Source: Onchidella celtica | Lineage: Eukaryota; Mollusca; Gastropoda; Systellommatophora; Onchidiidae | Assembly: GCA_963931925.1 (NCBI GenBank) | Contig: OZ007574.1 | Location: 39,743,438 to 39,807,437 of the forward strand | Direction of reading: 5' to 3' | DNA: 64,000 nt | Part shown: piece by piece, positions 46,101 through 58,289 of the stretch | How positions within the stretch are numbered: position 1 is the stretch's first letter | Layout: each line of letters begins with the position of its first letter | Notes under the pieces: model-generated | Database searches by the model: none | What the model was told of the DNA's origin: nothing | The model's input: the letters and a program-made list of their open reading frames with translations, nothing else | Made by a program: the position numbers and the translations under genes

Positions 46101-49100
46101 AAGAAGAAGATGGGGCAGCGGAGGACATGACAGAAGACAGCAAGAAACAAGCAAAAACAGAAGAAACAAATGAGAAAAAAAAAATGTTGGAGGTTAAGAA
46201 GAAGATGGGGCAGCGGAGGACATGACAGAAGACAGCAAGAAACAAGCAAAAACAGAAGAAACAAATGAGAAAAAAAAAATGTTGGAGGTTAAGAAGAAGA
46301 TGGGGCAGCGGAGGACATGACAGAAGACAGCAAGAAACAAGCAAAAACAGAAGAAACAAATGAGAAAAAAAAAATGTTGGAGGTTAAGAAGAAGATGGGG
46401 CAGCGGAGGACATGACAGAAGACAGCAAGAAACAAGCAAAAACAGAAGAAACGAGAAAAAAAAAATGTTGGAGGTTAAGAAGAAGATGGGGCAGCGGAGG
46501 ACATGACAGAAGACAGCAAGAAACAAGCAAAAACAGAAGAAACAAATGAGAAAAAAAAAATGTTGGAGGTTAAGAAGAAGATGGGGCAGCGGAGGACATG
46601 ACAGAAGACAGCAAGAAACAAGCAAAAACAGAAGAAACAAATGAGAAAAAAAAAATGTTGGAGGTTAAGAAGAAGATGGGGCAGCGGAGGACATGACAGA
46701 AGACAGCAAGAAACAAGCAAAAACAGAAGAAACAAATGAGAAAAAAAAAATGTTGGAGGTTAAGAAGAAGATGGGGCAGCGGAGGACATGGCAGAAGACA
46801 GCAAGAAACAAGCAAAAACAGAAGAAACAAATGAGAAAAAAAAAATGTTGGAGGTTAAGAAGAAGATGGGGCAGCGGAGGACATGACAGAAGACAGCAAG
46901 AAACAAGCAAAAACAGAAGAAACAAATGAGAAAAAAAAAATGTTGGAGGTTAAGAAGAAGATGGGGCAGCGGAGGACATGACAGAAGACAGCAAGAAACA
47001 AGCAAAAACAGAAGAAACAAATGAGAAAAAAAAAATGTTGGAGGTTAAGTAGAAGATGGGGCAGCGGAGGACATGACAGAAGACAGCAAGAAACAAGCAA
47101 AAACAGAAGAAACAAATGAGAAAAAAAAAATGTTGGAGGTTAAGAAGAAGATGGGGCAGCGGAGGACATGACAGAAGACAGCAAGAAACAAGCAAAAACA
47201 GAAGAAACAAATGAGAAAAAAAAAATGTTGGAGGTTAAGTAGAAGATGGGGCAGCGGAGGACATGACAGAAGACAGCAAGAAACAAGCAAAAACAGAAGA
47301 AACAAATGAGAAAAAAAAAATGTTGGAGGTTAAGAAGAAGATGGGGCAGCGGAGGACATGACAGAAGACAGCAAGAAACAAGCAAAAACAGAAGAAACAA
47401 ATGAGAAAAAAAAATGTTGGAGGTTAAGAAGAAGATGGGGCAGCGGAGGACATGACAGAAGACAGCAAGAAACAAGCAAAAACAGAAGAAACAAATGAGA
47501 AAAAAAAAATGTTGGAGGTTAAGTAGAAGATGGGGCAGTGGAGGACATGACAGAAGACAGCAAGAAACAAGCAAAAACAGAAGAAACAAATGAGAAAAAA
47601 AAAATGTTGGAGGTTAAGAAGAAGATGGGGCAGCGGAGGACATGACAGAAGACAGCAAGAAACAAGCAAAAACAGAAGAAACGAGAAAAAAAAAATGTTG
47701 GAGGTTAAGAAGAAGATGGGGCAGCGGAGGACATGACAGAAGACAGCAAGAAACAAGCAAAAACAGAAGAAACAAATGAGAAAAAAAAATGTTGGAGGTT
47801 AAGAAGAAGATGGGGCAGCGGAGGACATGACAGAAGACAGCAAGAAACAAGCAAAAACAGAAGAAACAAATGAGAAAAAAAAAATGTTGGAGGTTAAGAA
47901 GAAGATGGGGCAGCGGAGGACATGACAGAAGACAGCAAGAAACAAGCAAAAACAGAAGAAACAAATGAGAAAAAAAAAATGTTGGAGGTTAAGAAGAAGA
48001 TGGGGCAGCGGAGGACATGACAGAAGACAGCAAGAAACAAGCAAAAACAGAAGAAACAAATGAGAAAAAAAAAATGTTGGAGGTTAAGAAGAAGATGGGG
48101 CAGCGGAGGACATGGCAGAAGACAGCAAGAAACAAGCAAAAACAGAAGAAACAAATGAGAAAAAAAAAATGTTGGAGGTTAAGAAGAAGATGGGGCAGCG
48201 GAGGACATGACAGAAGACAGCAAGAAACAAGCAAAAACAGAAGAAACAAATGAGAAAAAAAAAATGTTGGAGGTTAAGAAGAAGATGGGGCAGCGGAGGA
48301 CATGGCAGAAGACAGCAAGAAACAAGCAAAAACAGAAGAAACAAATGAGAAAAAAAAATGTTGGAGGTTAAGAAGAAGACGGGGCAGCGGAGGACATGAC
48401 AGAAGACAGCAAGAAACAAGCAAAAACAGAAGAAACAAATGAGAAAAAAAAAATGTTGGAGGTTAAGAAGAAGATGGGGCAGCGGAGGACATGACAGAAG
48501 ACAGCAAGAAACAAGCAAAAACAGAAGAAACAAATGAGAAAAAAAAAATGTTGGAGGTTAAGAAGAAGATGGGGCAGCGGAGGACATGACAGAAGACAGC
48601 AAGAAACAAGCAAAAACAGAAGAAACAAATGAGAAAAAAAAATGTTGGAGGTTAAGAAGAAGATGGGGCAGCGGAGGACATGACAGAAGACAGCAAGAAA
48701 CAAGCAAAAACAGAAGAAACAAATGAGAAAAAAAAAATGTTGGAGGTTAAGTAGAAGATGGGGCAGCGGAGGACATGACAGAAGACAGCAAGAAACAAGC
48801 AAAAACAGAAGAAACAAATGAGAAAAAAAAAATGTTGGAGGTTAAGAAGAAGATGGGGCAGCGGAGGACATGACAGAAGACAGCAAGAAACAAGCAAAAA
48901 CAGAAGAAACAAATGAGAAAAAAAAAATGTTGGAGGTTAAGAAGAAGATGGGGCAGCGGAGGACATGACAGAAGACAGCAAGAAACAAGCAAAAACAGAA
49001 GAAACAAATGAGAAAAAAAAATGTTGGAGGTTAAGAAGAAGATGGGGCAGCGGAGGACATGACAGAAGACAGCAAGAAACAAGCAAAAACAGAAGAAACA

Positions 49101-49968
49101 AATGAGAAAAAAAAAATGTTGGAGGTTAAGAAGAAGATGGGGCAGCGGAGGACATGACAGAAGACAGCAAGAAACAAGCAAAAACAGAAGAAACAAATGA
49201 GAAAAAAAAAATGTTGGAGGTTAAGAAGAAGATGGGGCAGCGGAGGACATGACAGAAGACAGCAAGAAACAAGCAAAAACAGAAGAAACAAATGAGAAAA
49301 AAAAAATGTTGGAGGTTAAGAAGAAGATGGGGCAGCGGAGGACATGACAGAAGACAGCAAGAAACAAGCAAAAACAGAAGAAACAAATGAGAAAAAAAAA
49401 ATGTTGGAGGTTAAGAAGAAGATGGGGCAGCGGAGGACATGCCAGAAGACAGCAAGAAACAAGCAAAAACAGAAGAAACAAATGAGAAAAAAAAATGTTG
49501 GAGGTTAAGAAGAAGATGGGGCAGCGGAGGACATGACAGAAGACAGCAAGAAACAAGCAAAAACAGAAGAAACAAATGAGAAAAAAAAAATGTTGGAGGT
49601 TAAGAAGAAGATGGGGCAGCGGAGGACATGACAGAAGACAGCAAGAAACAAGCAAAAACAGAAGAAACGAATGAGAAAAAAAAAATGTTGGAGGTTAAGA
49701 AGAAGATGGGGCAGCGGAGGACATGACAGAAGACAGCAAGAAACAAGCAAAAACAGAAGAAACAAATGAGAAAAAAAAAATGTTGGAGGTTAAGAAGAAG
49801 ATGGGGCAGCGGAGGACATGACAGAAGACAGCAAGAAACAAGCAAAAACAGAAGAAACAAATGAGAAAAAAAAAATGTTGGAGGTTAAGAAGAAGATGGG
49901 GCAGCGGAGGACATGACAGAAGACAGCAAGAAACAAGCAAAAACAGAAGAAACAAATGAGAAAAAAAC
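40111..49968 (+). repeat. 95-bp satellite, about 104 copies, 9.9 kb
   Basis: Each unit contains ATGTTGGAGGTTAAG, AAGATGGGGCAGCGGAGG, ACATGACAGAAGACAGC, AAGAAACAAGC and an A run. Unit starts are 95 bp apart (40117, 40212 and so on). The A run varies by one base, and four units (near 43046, 46452 and 47683, among others) lack AAAT. One site alternates between TTAAGAAG and TTAAGTAG, in runs. The plus strand is about 78% purine. On the minus strand the units read as overlapping 86-residue hydrophobic frames starting MFLLFLL; these are artefacts of the period. Confidence 0.98.
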
Positions 49969-50374
49969 AACACCAATCACGAAATAATAACATAGGTGTA
50001 AATTAATGCTAACAGCAGTGACCCTCCTCAGACTAAACAATCTAGCTTCTTGACGTAGCTCAAGACAAAAAATTGTGTTTTATTTCTGTATCGACTTGAT
50101 TTGTATCACCATTATCTCTACCACCACTGGTTTCTACTGCAGTTGCCTCTATTGTTCATCCGATATCAAGCGCATCTGTAACCTGTAGCATTACACAAAA
50201 TGTCCAACGTTCACCTCAGAAGTTGCCCATCAGCAGACAAAAATAACATTAAATGTAATATGACGATGTAAAATAAATGTGTTACTTTTGTTATTTTCTG
50301 TTTCGAATTCGTCTTGAAGAAATCAAATAAAAATAGTTGAATTTTAGTGACAGACGGATGTACGGGCGTACAAA
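49969..50374. other. unique sequence, no gene recognised
   Basis: Right flank of the 95-bp satellite. The junction is abrupt, at AAAAAAACAACACC. Confidence 0.45.
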
Positions 50375-50545
50375 CTGAAAAATAGATAGACAGACAGACA
50401 GGCAGATGGACGGATGGATGGACAAACAGACAGATTGGCAGATAGATTGATAGACAGATAGACAGACAGACAGACAAATAGATAGATAGATAGATAGACA
50501 GATAGATAGATATATAGTTAGATAGATAGATAGATAGATAGATAT
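50375..50545 (+). repeat. GATA/GACA microsatellite
   Basis: GACA, GATG/GACG and GATA units in mixed blocks. Confidence 0.95.
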
Positions 50546-51557
<1,012 letters not shown>

Positions 51558-52707
51558 ATCCCTGCACGACATTTCCACACAAGTCATACAAAATTATGAC
51601 CAATGTAGAAAGACAGAGCACATTTCATCCTACAAAAAGATGTTTAAAAAAAAACAACAACCTGAATTTGACATAGAATGTCACATACGGTCTTTTATCG
51701 TAACATGGCAATAACGGTCAGAGAACTAATTCCTACTGTTATTCCCCCGCTGTTGACCCCGGGTAAGAAAGTGGTAAGAAGTCTTTGATGGACGAAGGGC
51801 AATCCAGAGAAAGTTTTATTGGTTGAGATTAGAGTGTATCTTTTTTTTCTTTTTTTTTCAGAATGAGCGGGACCAACCTGGATTTTCTCCAAAACCGTCT
51901 ATTGGATTCATTTCAAATTTTGCATAGCTGATATCTCATGCTGAGCCCCATGGACCAGATATTTTATTTGGTAAAGAGTGTAGCATGATTCTGAGTTTAT
52001 TTCTTTGTACTTAGTAGCCTAAAAGAAATGACAATTATTGTACCAAATTGTTGAGAAAATAATCTCTACAGTGCCAAACTGTGCGAAAAACTATGCAGTG
52101 TTCAACATATGAGCGCTTTGGTGCTTGGTTTATTGTTCACTCAATATACATATAAAACATTTCCCCACATTATTGCGAACACACGTTTAGTGTTTCGCAC
52201 ACTTCAGGACTAAAGGAATTTTTTTTTCTTGTGGAAAAATATATATTTCGTACACATTTCGTTTCATTTGTCATTATTTTAGAAAGCGCAATGAAAAAAA
52301 CTCAAAACCAGGCTACAGTATCACAAATAAAGAATCAATTCCATTAGATTCTAGTGAAGTTTGAAATATGAGCCATTGCAACATTTCAGTTAAATCTAAC
52401 GGACAGAGAAAATCAATGTTAATGCCGGTCTTTCTAAAAAGAAGGACTATATTTGGCCCATGAAGTCCAAAAACCTGGCAATCGGTTCTTTTTTGTGTCA
52501 CCACTTGTATATTAAAATAATTCAGTGCCGAGGATCCTGTTGCAATGCGTCCGTTGGTGATTTTGGACAGTAGAATACATGGCCTTGCTCGGTGCTTTCT
52601 ATTTGAGCCAAGTTGATGTAATTTTAGACATGAAGTTTTTTATGTCTGCTTTTAGATCATTAATCTCGTTTAAGAATAGTTATGTTGTTTTCACTGTCTT
52701 TTTGAGC
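51558..52707. other. AT-rich sequence, no gene recognised
   Basis: Several short minus-strand frames (for example 51695-51892) without recognisable domains. Confidence 0.4.
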
Positions 52708-52806
52708 AATGAAAATCCATCCATCCATCCATCCACCCGTCCATCCATTAATCCACCCATAAGTCAATCAGTCAATCAATCAATCAAATCAATCAACCAA
52801 TCAAAT
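52708..52806 (+). repeat. CCAT and CAAT simple repeats
   Basis: Short CCAT run turning into TCAATCAATCAA units. Confidence 0.9.
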
Positions 52807-53103
52807 GTTGAAATGTAGCAAATGCATCTGACAATACTGTACAATGTAATTTTTAAAAAAAATCGACACTTCAGTGAGATCAGTCTTGACCGTGGTTTTA
52901 ATTAGCATTGCCATTCATTCTGGTTTTTCCAAACTCTAAACACATAAAGAAAAACAACACATCATCTAAATTTTATCGCAGTTAAATATTTGCCCACGAA
53001 GAAGCACAGATTTGATTAAAGACAAAGATAAACGAAGAAGATCAGGAAGAAGAAATAATATTAATAATAATTTGAAAAAAAGTTACTACATGTATTAGTG
53101 AAC

Positions 53104-53205
53104 AGTGGTGTAATTACAAAGCCGAATTGAGAAAATACTGAGTTACGCCCATTGTTCAGCTATAGCTTATAATGTAATATACCACGTTCCTCTAACAATA
53201 GCTTT
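53104..53205 (+). mobile_element. dispersed repeat, copy A
   Basis: ATTACAAAGCC, then GAGAAAATACTGAGTT, CATTGTTCAGC and TTATAATG. The same order is found inverted at 57235-57334 and, more worn, at 57045-57112. It starts CAGTGGTG, a hAT-like terminus, but no matching right end was found. It may be one end of a larger element spanning to 57334, or simply a dispersed family. Confidence 0.5.
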
Positions 53206-53299
53206 AAAAAAAAAAAAAATCCCTGTTTTAATTTATTGTCGAAAGATTAAGGGAGGGAGAACATAGGAGAGAAAGTTTGTTCAAGCTATTGATTGACTA

Positions 53300-53640
53300 G
53301 TGATTATCGGTATAGCTCAGAAAGTCATTCAACTAATCGCTCGGCCACGGTACCCCAAGCTTGTTTTGTCTAAATTTGTCACGGAGAGCTAAGGCCAGTG
53401 GGGGTGGGTGGGAGATCATAACGTGTGGGTGAAGTAGCCTGGCAGGGTGGGTGGGAGTAAAGCTTTCCCCTAATACTCGTGACCAGCAATAGTCTCGTTG
53501 TAGTATTATATTATGGTTATACAGTACGGGGTCTCCTTGTTGAGAGCCCGTCGCTAAGACACCGTGCGCGAGAGGGGTCGAAGGTTGAAACCTCTTGAGC
53601 TAAGGAAAATACTTTTATGTCATCTACCCAGCTTAGCTCC
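53300..53640. other. unique sequence with weak tRNA-like words
   Basis: On the minus strand 53358-53310 reads GGTACCGTGGCCGAGCGATT, resembling a box A. On the plus strand, GGTCGAAGGTTGAAACC near 53576 resembles a box B. Neither has its partner at the right spacing, so I do not call a tRNA or SINE. Confidence 0.2.
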
Positions 53641-54009
53641 GGCTTAAGGGCAAACCCACCCACCCCCACCCTCTCAAATGCAACGTAGATTTCTCGGGGA
53701 CTGGCTGTAAACCTAGACGATCATAGAGTCTACTTTACAGCTGGTAAATTCTTTCACTACAGTGCTGCTTTGTGCTACATTGTTCATAGCTGTAGCAGGC
53801 AGTTCACTGTACTGTTAAGCTGTATAGCTTATTTTTTTAACATAATTTCTTTACAATCTCTTTCATTGTGTGGCTGGACGTGGGATACCTACTTGTAGAT
53901 ACAGGATCGGAAAGAATTCATTGTTTGGTGATTTATTTAAAAAAATAATTATATTAAGAACAGGACGGATTTTGACTACAGTGAATTTCCTAGTGATTTC
54001 ACCCTAACC

Positions 54010-54092
54010 ATGGCAGCAGCGGCGCAGCAAGGCAGCAAGGCTCAAGGGAAAGCGCTGGCCGGGTGTAATTTCGTGGCGCAGGATCAAATCTG
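54010..54092 (+). CDS. partial: candidate first coding exon of a host gene
   Basis: ACCATGG at 54007-54013 is an ideal Kozak start. The frame begins MAAAAQQGSKAQGK and reaches NFVAQDQI before CTG|GTAAGT, a near-consensus splice donor at 54092/54093. The exon is 83 bases, so the donor is in phase 2; reading on without splicing gives a stop right after one more codon. The exon is GC-rich compared with the AT-rich flanks. An alanine-rich, unstructured N-terminus of this sort is typical of first exons in animals. I do not recognise the protein, and no second exon was found in the window, which is normal if the intron is long. Chance cannot be excluded for such a short frame. Confidence 0.45.
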
Positions 54093-57044
54093 GTAAGTGC
54101 ATGTCGGTTTCACCCACATCTGTCATGAACAAACGACACATTAATCGGGGAACAGAAACTTGGTCCATCCGCCATGTTTGTTTGCAGACGACTGGAAACG
54201 AAAACTGAAAAAAAGTGGGGGATAACAAAGAAAAACGAGTGAGAAAGGAGACGGAACGAAAAATGGGAATAAAAAAAAAGTAACATTTTGAAAAAAAAAA
54301 AAGAACTGGCCAAAAAAAAAAGTGAAAAAATCCTCAGAAAAACAGGATGGAAAGTAGAGAACAAACATTATCGTCTGCTTGTGGTGTCATGACATCCTCG
54401 CAAGCTGAGACAGACGATCGAAGCCAGACGACAGCGTCGCGCGCGCTCTTGCTTTCTGAATTAACTCTTTTGCCTTTTGATAAAGTAAATAGAATTACTC
54501 TGCGTATTTCATTCGGCATCGGGTTAATGTATGTGAGCACAACTTAAGTGCACGTGTCTGTCTGTATGTGTGTGTGTTCGACATTTGAGAAAAACATTAC
54601 GACTCAAAATGCTCTTTGTTGCTGGGGGAAATCGTCTGTAAGAAAAGAGAGAAGTTAGAGAGAGAGAGAAGCCGGACAGTGATTATATTCAAGAGAAAGC
54701 ATAAGATTGATGAGGTAGATAAATAATGGAATTGAGATGAAAATGGAATTTATGGACAGGGTGACTGGCGCTCTGTTTGCTGGACAGACAGTGGGGGTAA
54801 GGGAAGGGAGGGTGGGGGGGAGGGGGAGGGGGGGAGGTGAAATCCAGGGCTAGACAGCCTGATGAGTGGCTAGATCGACAAATAGATGGGTGGATTTACC
54901 CACGTACATAAATAGACAAACACAAAGAAGCAGACGGCGAGACAAATCGACGGCTAGATATGCGGACGAGGAAGTAGACAGACATAGAAATAAATAGCTA
55001 GCTACATAGACAGACAGATAGATAAGATGAGAGAGGAAGGAGAGGAGAGGGAGATGAGAGGATGGGGAGGGAAAGAGCGGGGAGGAGGGGGAGAAGGAGA
55101 GAAGAGTATATGAGAAGGGAAGCAGATTGGTCTCTTGTAACGATGGGTACCTCTAGGCTCTGCCAGTACACGTTACATAAAAAGTCATCACAAGAGAACC
55201 ATACACACAACTCCCTACGCGTATCTTAAAACGTATCTTTTTTTTTTGTTTGTTTATTGACTTGCTATCGCAAACAGCAAAGCAAAGCCCTACAGTCCAC
55301 AAGGTAGTTAAATTAGCAGCAACATTCCGAGAGTAAAACTGGACTAATTCAATTTTTTTACCGGAAAAAATTACAGCGTAAAAAGAAAAAATATTGTGAA
55401 GTTTCCATTAGCTGAAAAGATTAGATTAAAAATATCAATTTCATATACACACATGGGAGTGTCTGCTTAGTGAGACGCAAATTATGATATGAGAAGTTTT
55501 AATGAACTCTGATTCTAAAGCAGAGTATTCACTCCCAGTACGTTTCAGGCGTAAAACTCACAAGAACTGTCGGTGGTGCCACTCGGATGAGGGCATTAAG
55601 GTGATATTATTATAACTGTGTAGGTCCTACTTAAGGGCAACAATAATAAATACTATTTACATACCCCTTTATCTCGTCAAATGCAAGATCTAGCTCTAAG
55701 CGCCTCATACTTATAGCCACTAAATGGCCCGCTGACTCGAGGAATACATCGACCTGATTTTTAAAGTTGAGCTTCTTCCATCAACAATAAAACGAAATTT
55801 TCTGTCATACTTTTTAATTCTACTCGAAGAAAATGCCACTTTTTTTCCTGCTCAAAATGTCTGAACTCTTTCTTCTGTTCAACTCAGTTGTGGCAGACAT
55901 TGTAAAATATGCCCACGTACACTTTTAGTTTACATTTTTCTATACGTAATATGATATTTTGTAAAATTTAAGGCTCAGGGGTTAAAAAAGCCTTCCATCA
56001 TTATATTGGGGACCTTACTTCCTTTATAGTATGATTCTTCAACTCGCAATTAGTTCACCATTACAAAGAACGTACAAAAACATGAGACACCGGTCAGAAA
56101 TAGCTGTGGGTATATTCCAACAATTCTAAAGATATGTTTTTAGACGCTTTTTATACTTTAAAAAAAAATAAAAAGTTCAGTCTTTTGTATATCTCTTTGG
56201 TTTTGAGGCAATGAATTCCCAGGTCTTGGTCTTGTTTGGGAATGTTACAAGGCAAAACGTCAATCATTAATCAAAACGATATGAAAAACAAATTACTCTA
56301 ACCCCCCCCCCCTCCCCCCCCCCCCCGCAGATAAAAAAAAAAAAGGAGCGGCAGTTCACGACAGAATATGGTATGGTTGATGTACAAACACGAAAAAAAA
56401 AAAAAATCTGCGAACAGCCATCAGTTGTGAAATCTTGGTTGTTACTCTTTTGGGATTGGAGGACAATGCTACGAAAGGAAGTCTCACGAACGTGTCTGTC
56501 CATCTTATTTGAATTCGATTTTTGGCATTATTTTATTGACTGGAATATGCTCTGTCTTTCTATGTAGGTTATACTTTCATTCGAGTTTCTACTGGACATC
56601 ACAAAATATAACTTGAACGAAAAATAAGTCGACATGTTTTTTGCATATCATTTAAAATTTGCTTTTAGAGCCTACTATCTTTTTCCGCAACACGGCAACA
56701 CAAAAGCTATCAACCACTTGCGACCTTAGTTCATGTTTTTTGTTCTGTCTCCATTGTCTGAAAATTTGGAGATCTTTTAGCAAAGGTAATAGAAACGATA
56801 AGATGAGACACTGTCTTCTTCGCACCACTAAAAAAAAAAAAAAACGTGCACTCAGTTTGCGCTCTGATCGGGGGCGGAGCCCATGGCACATAGTATGAAA
56901 AGAATTCTTGATATAATGGTAAATTTATGATACAAAATTGTGACAATGCTACTGCCACTAAAAAAAAAAAGAAAAAAAAAAAAGCTAGAGTTTTTCCTCA
57001 GCGATTTGAGGTTAGAATTCCACAATAAGTGACGTCAATCAAGG
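54093..57044. other. possible intron: A/G-rich and GATA patches, no exon recognised
   Basis: Contains G/A-rich tracts at 54793-54838 and 55020-55100, short GATA runs, C run at 56301-56326, and A runs. No open frame with convincing splice sites or domain similarity. Confidence 0.4.
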
Positions 57045-57112
57045 CCAATAGCAATAGCTGTATGTACAGTGAACAAAATTCAATCTTTTCCCTATTTGGC
57101 TTTGTAAAAAAC
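57045..57112 (-). mobile_element. dispersed repeat, copy B (worn)
   Basis: In plus orientation, AATAGCTGTATGTACAGTGAACAAAATTC... ends at TATTTGGCTTTGTAA. It corresponds to copy C at 57235-57334 in the same orientation, at lower similarity. Confidence 0.4.
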
Positions 57113-57234
57113 GGCACTTTTCATGACTTCCGCGCGTTTGCCGCTAGGTGGTGGTGAGAAAACCTGTGAGCGCTAAAAGCACTAGCTGTCTCATCTTGTC
57201 AGTTCTAGTATCTTTGGTTTTAGCACGTAGAAAA

Positions 57235-57334
57235 GCTATGGCTGTTGTTGGGGGGCGCGTAACATTTTGCATTATAAACCATTGCTGAACAATGAACGAA
57301 ACTCAGTATTTTCTCTAATTGGCTTTGTAATTAG
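57235..57334 (-). mobile_element. dispersed repeat, copy C
   Basis: The reverse complement reads TAATTACAAAGCC, then GAGAAAATACTGAGTT, CATTGTTCAGC and TTATAATGC, matching copy A at 53104-53205 at roughly 75-80%. Confidence 0.5.
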
Positions 57335-57423
57335 TCTGCGTGCCCCTATCAACATTCAACAGGTATAACAAAACACACCATTTGACACCTGTTTAAAATG
57401 CGGAAGAGGGGGGGGGAGGGGTG

Positions 57424-57735
57424 TTAGGATCGAGTACCTAGTCTTCTCGGATAAGGACGAAAAAATTCGGAGGGCCCGTGTGCACGTTGCTTACGTTAAT
57501 GATACCTTGGCAGTTGGAAATCGAAAGAGCAGGCCGAACAGGCCGCTGCCCGGGCAAAAATCAAATAAAAGTCAACCACCCCCCTCTTATCTCTCTCCCC
57601 CCCCCCCCGAAAAAAAAAGCCGACCGGCGCTGTACTGTGGCGACGACATGCCTGCCCCAGTTGTAACTGGGTGCAATGACACAAAGGCAAATTTCCCACA
57701 TGGTATTAAAGTAGTATACAAATACAAATACAAAA
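57424..57735 (+). mobile_element. tRNA-derived SINE, 5'-truncated copy
   Basis: It begins at TTAGGATCGAGTACCTAG, so the tRNA-like head is missing, and a G-rich run precedes it. The body and the ACAAAT tail match the copies at 27191 and 34941. The internal C and A runs (57583-57618) are again expanded. Confidence 0.85.
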
Positions 57736-58289
57736 TAAAAACGGCAAACGTTTAACCTCGAATTTCTCAATTGTGCAAAAAAAAAAAAGTGGATTTGGAA
57801 CAGAACAAAGAACTAAGGTCGCGCATTGTCGAGTGGCTCCAGTGACGGCCCACAAAGAGTTCAGCGCCTAACATTATCGTCTCGCCGTCGCAGACATAAC
57901 CAAAACCGGGCGATGAGATAAGCACGTGACGTCACCAGCAATACGATCCTTTGGTCTCAGAAGTAGGTAACGTAAAAAACCCTGAGCCCAACGGAGCAAT
58001 TTTTTTGCCACTGGCGAGACTGGAGACATGTTCTGTTCAATAATTAACCCGGGTTAAGTAAAAAACAATTGATTAAGCTAAATAAGAAACAAATGAAAAC
58101 CTTGAGTTCTCAGCTCACACTCCGGGGACGGGCTGTTTACGCTCACAATAGCTGAAGTCCATAATGAAAAATTACCACATGAAAAAAATAATATTCTTGA
58201 AATTTTAATGTTTTTGTGCATACCTAAAATACATTGGCGTATTTCCTAAAAGAAACAAAAAGTCCTCTTATTTGTTTGTTTTAGATGTC
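57736..58289. other. unique sequence, no gene recognised
   Basis: Contains CACGTGACGTCACC near 57925, a cAMP-response-element-like word, without any gene beside it. Confidence 0.35.

Noticed and set aside
39915-49993. Dozens of 86-residue hydrophobic frames starting MFLLFLLVSCC
   Set aside because: One per satellite unit, overlapping and in changing frames because 95 is not a multiple of 3. They resemble signal or membrane peptides only through the T-rich strand.
53310-53640. tRNA or SINE from isolated box A-like and box B-like words
   Set aside because: The two words are on opposite strands and far apart.
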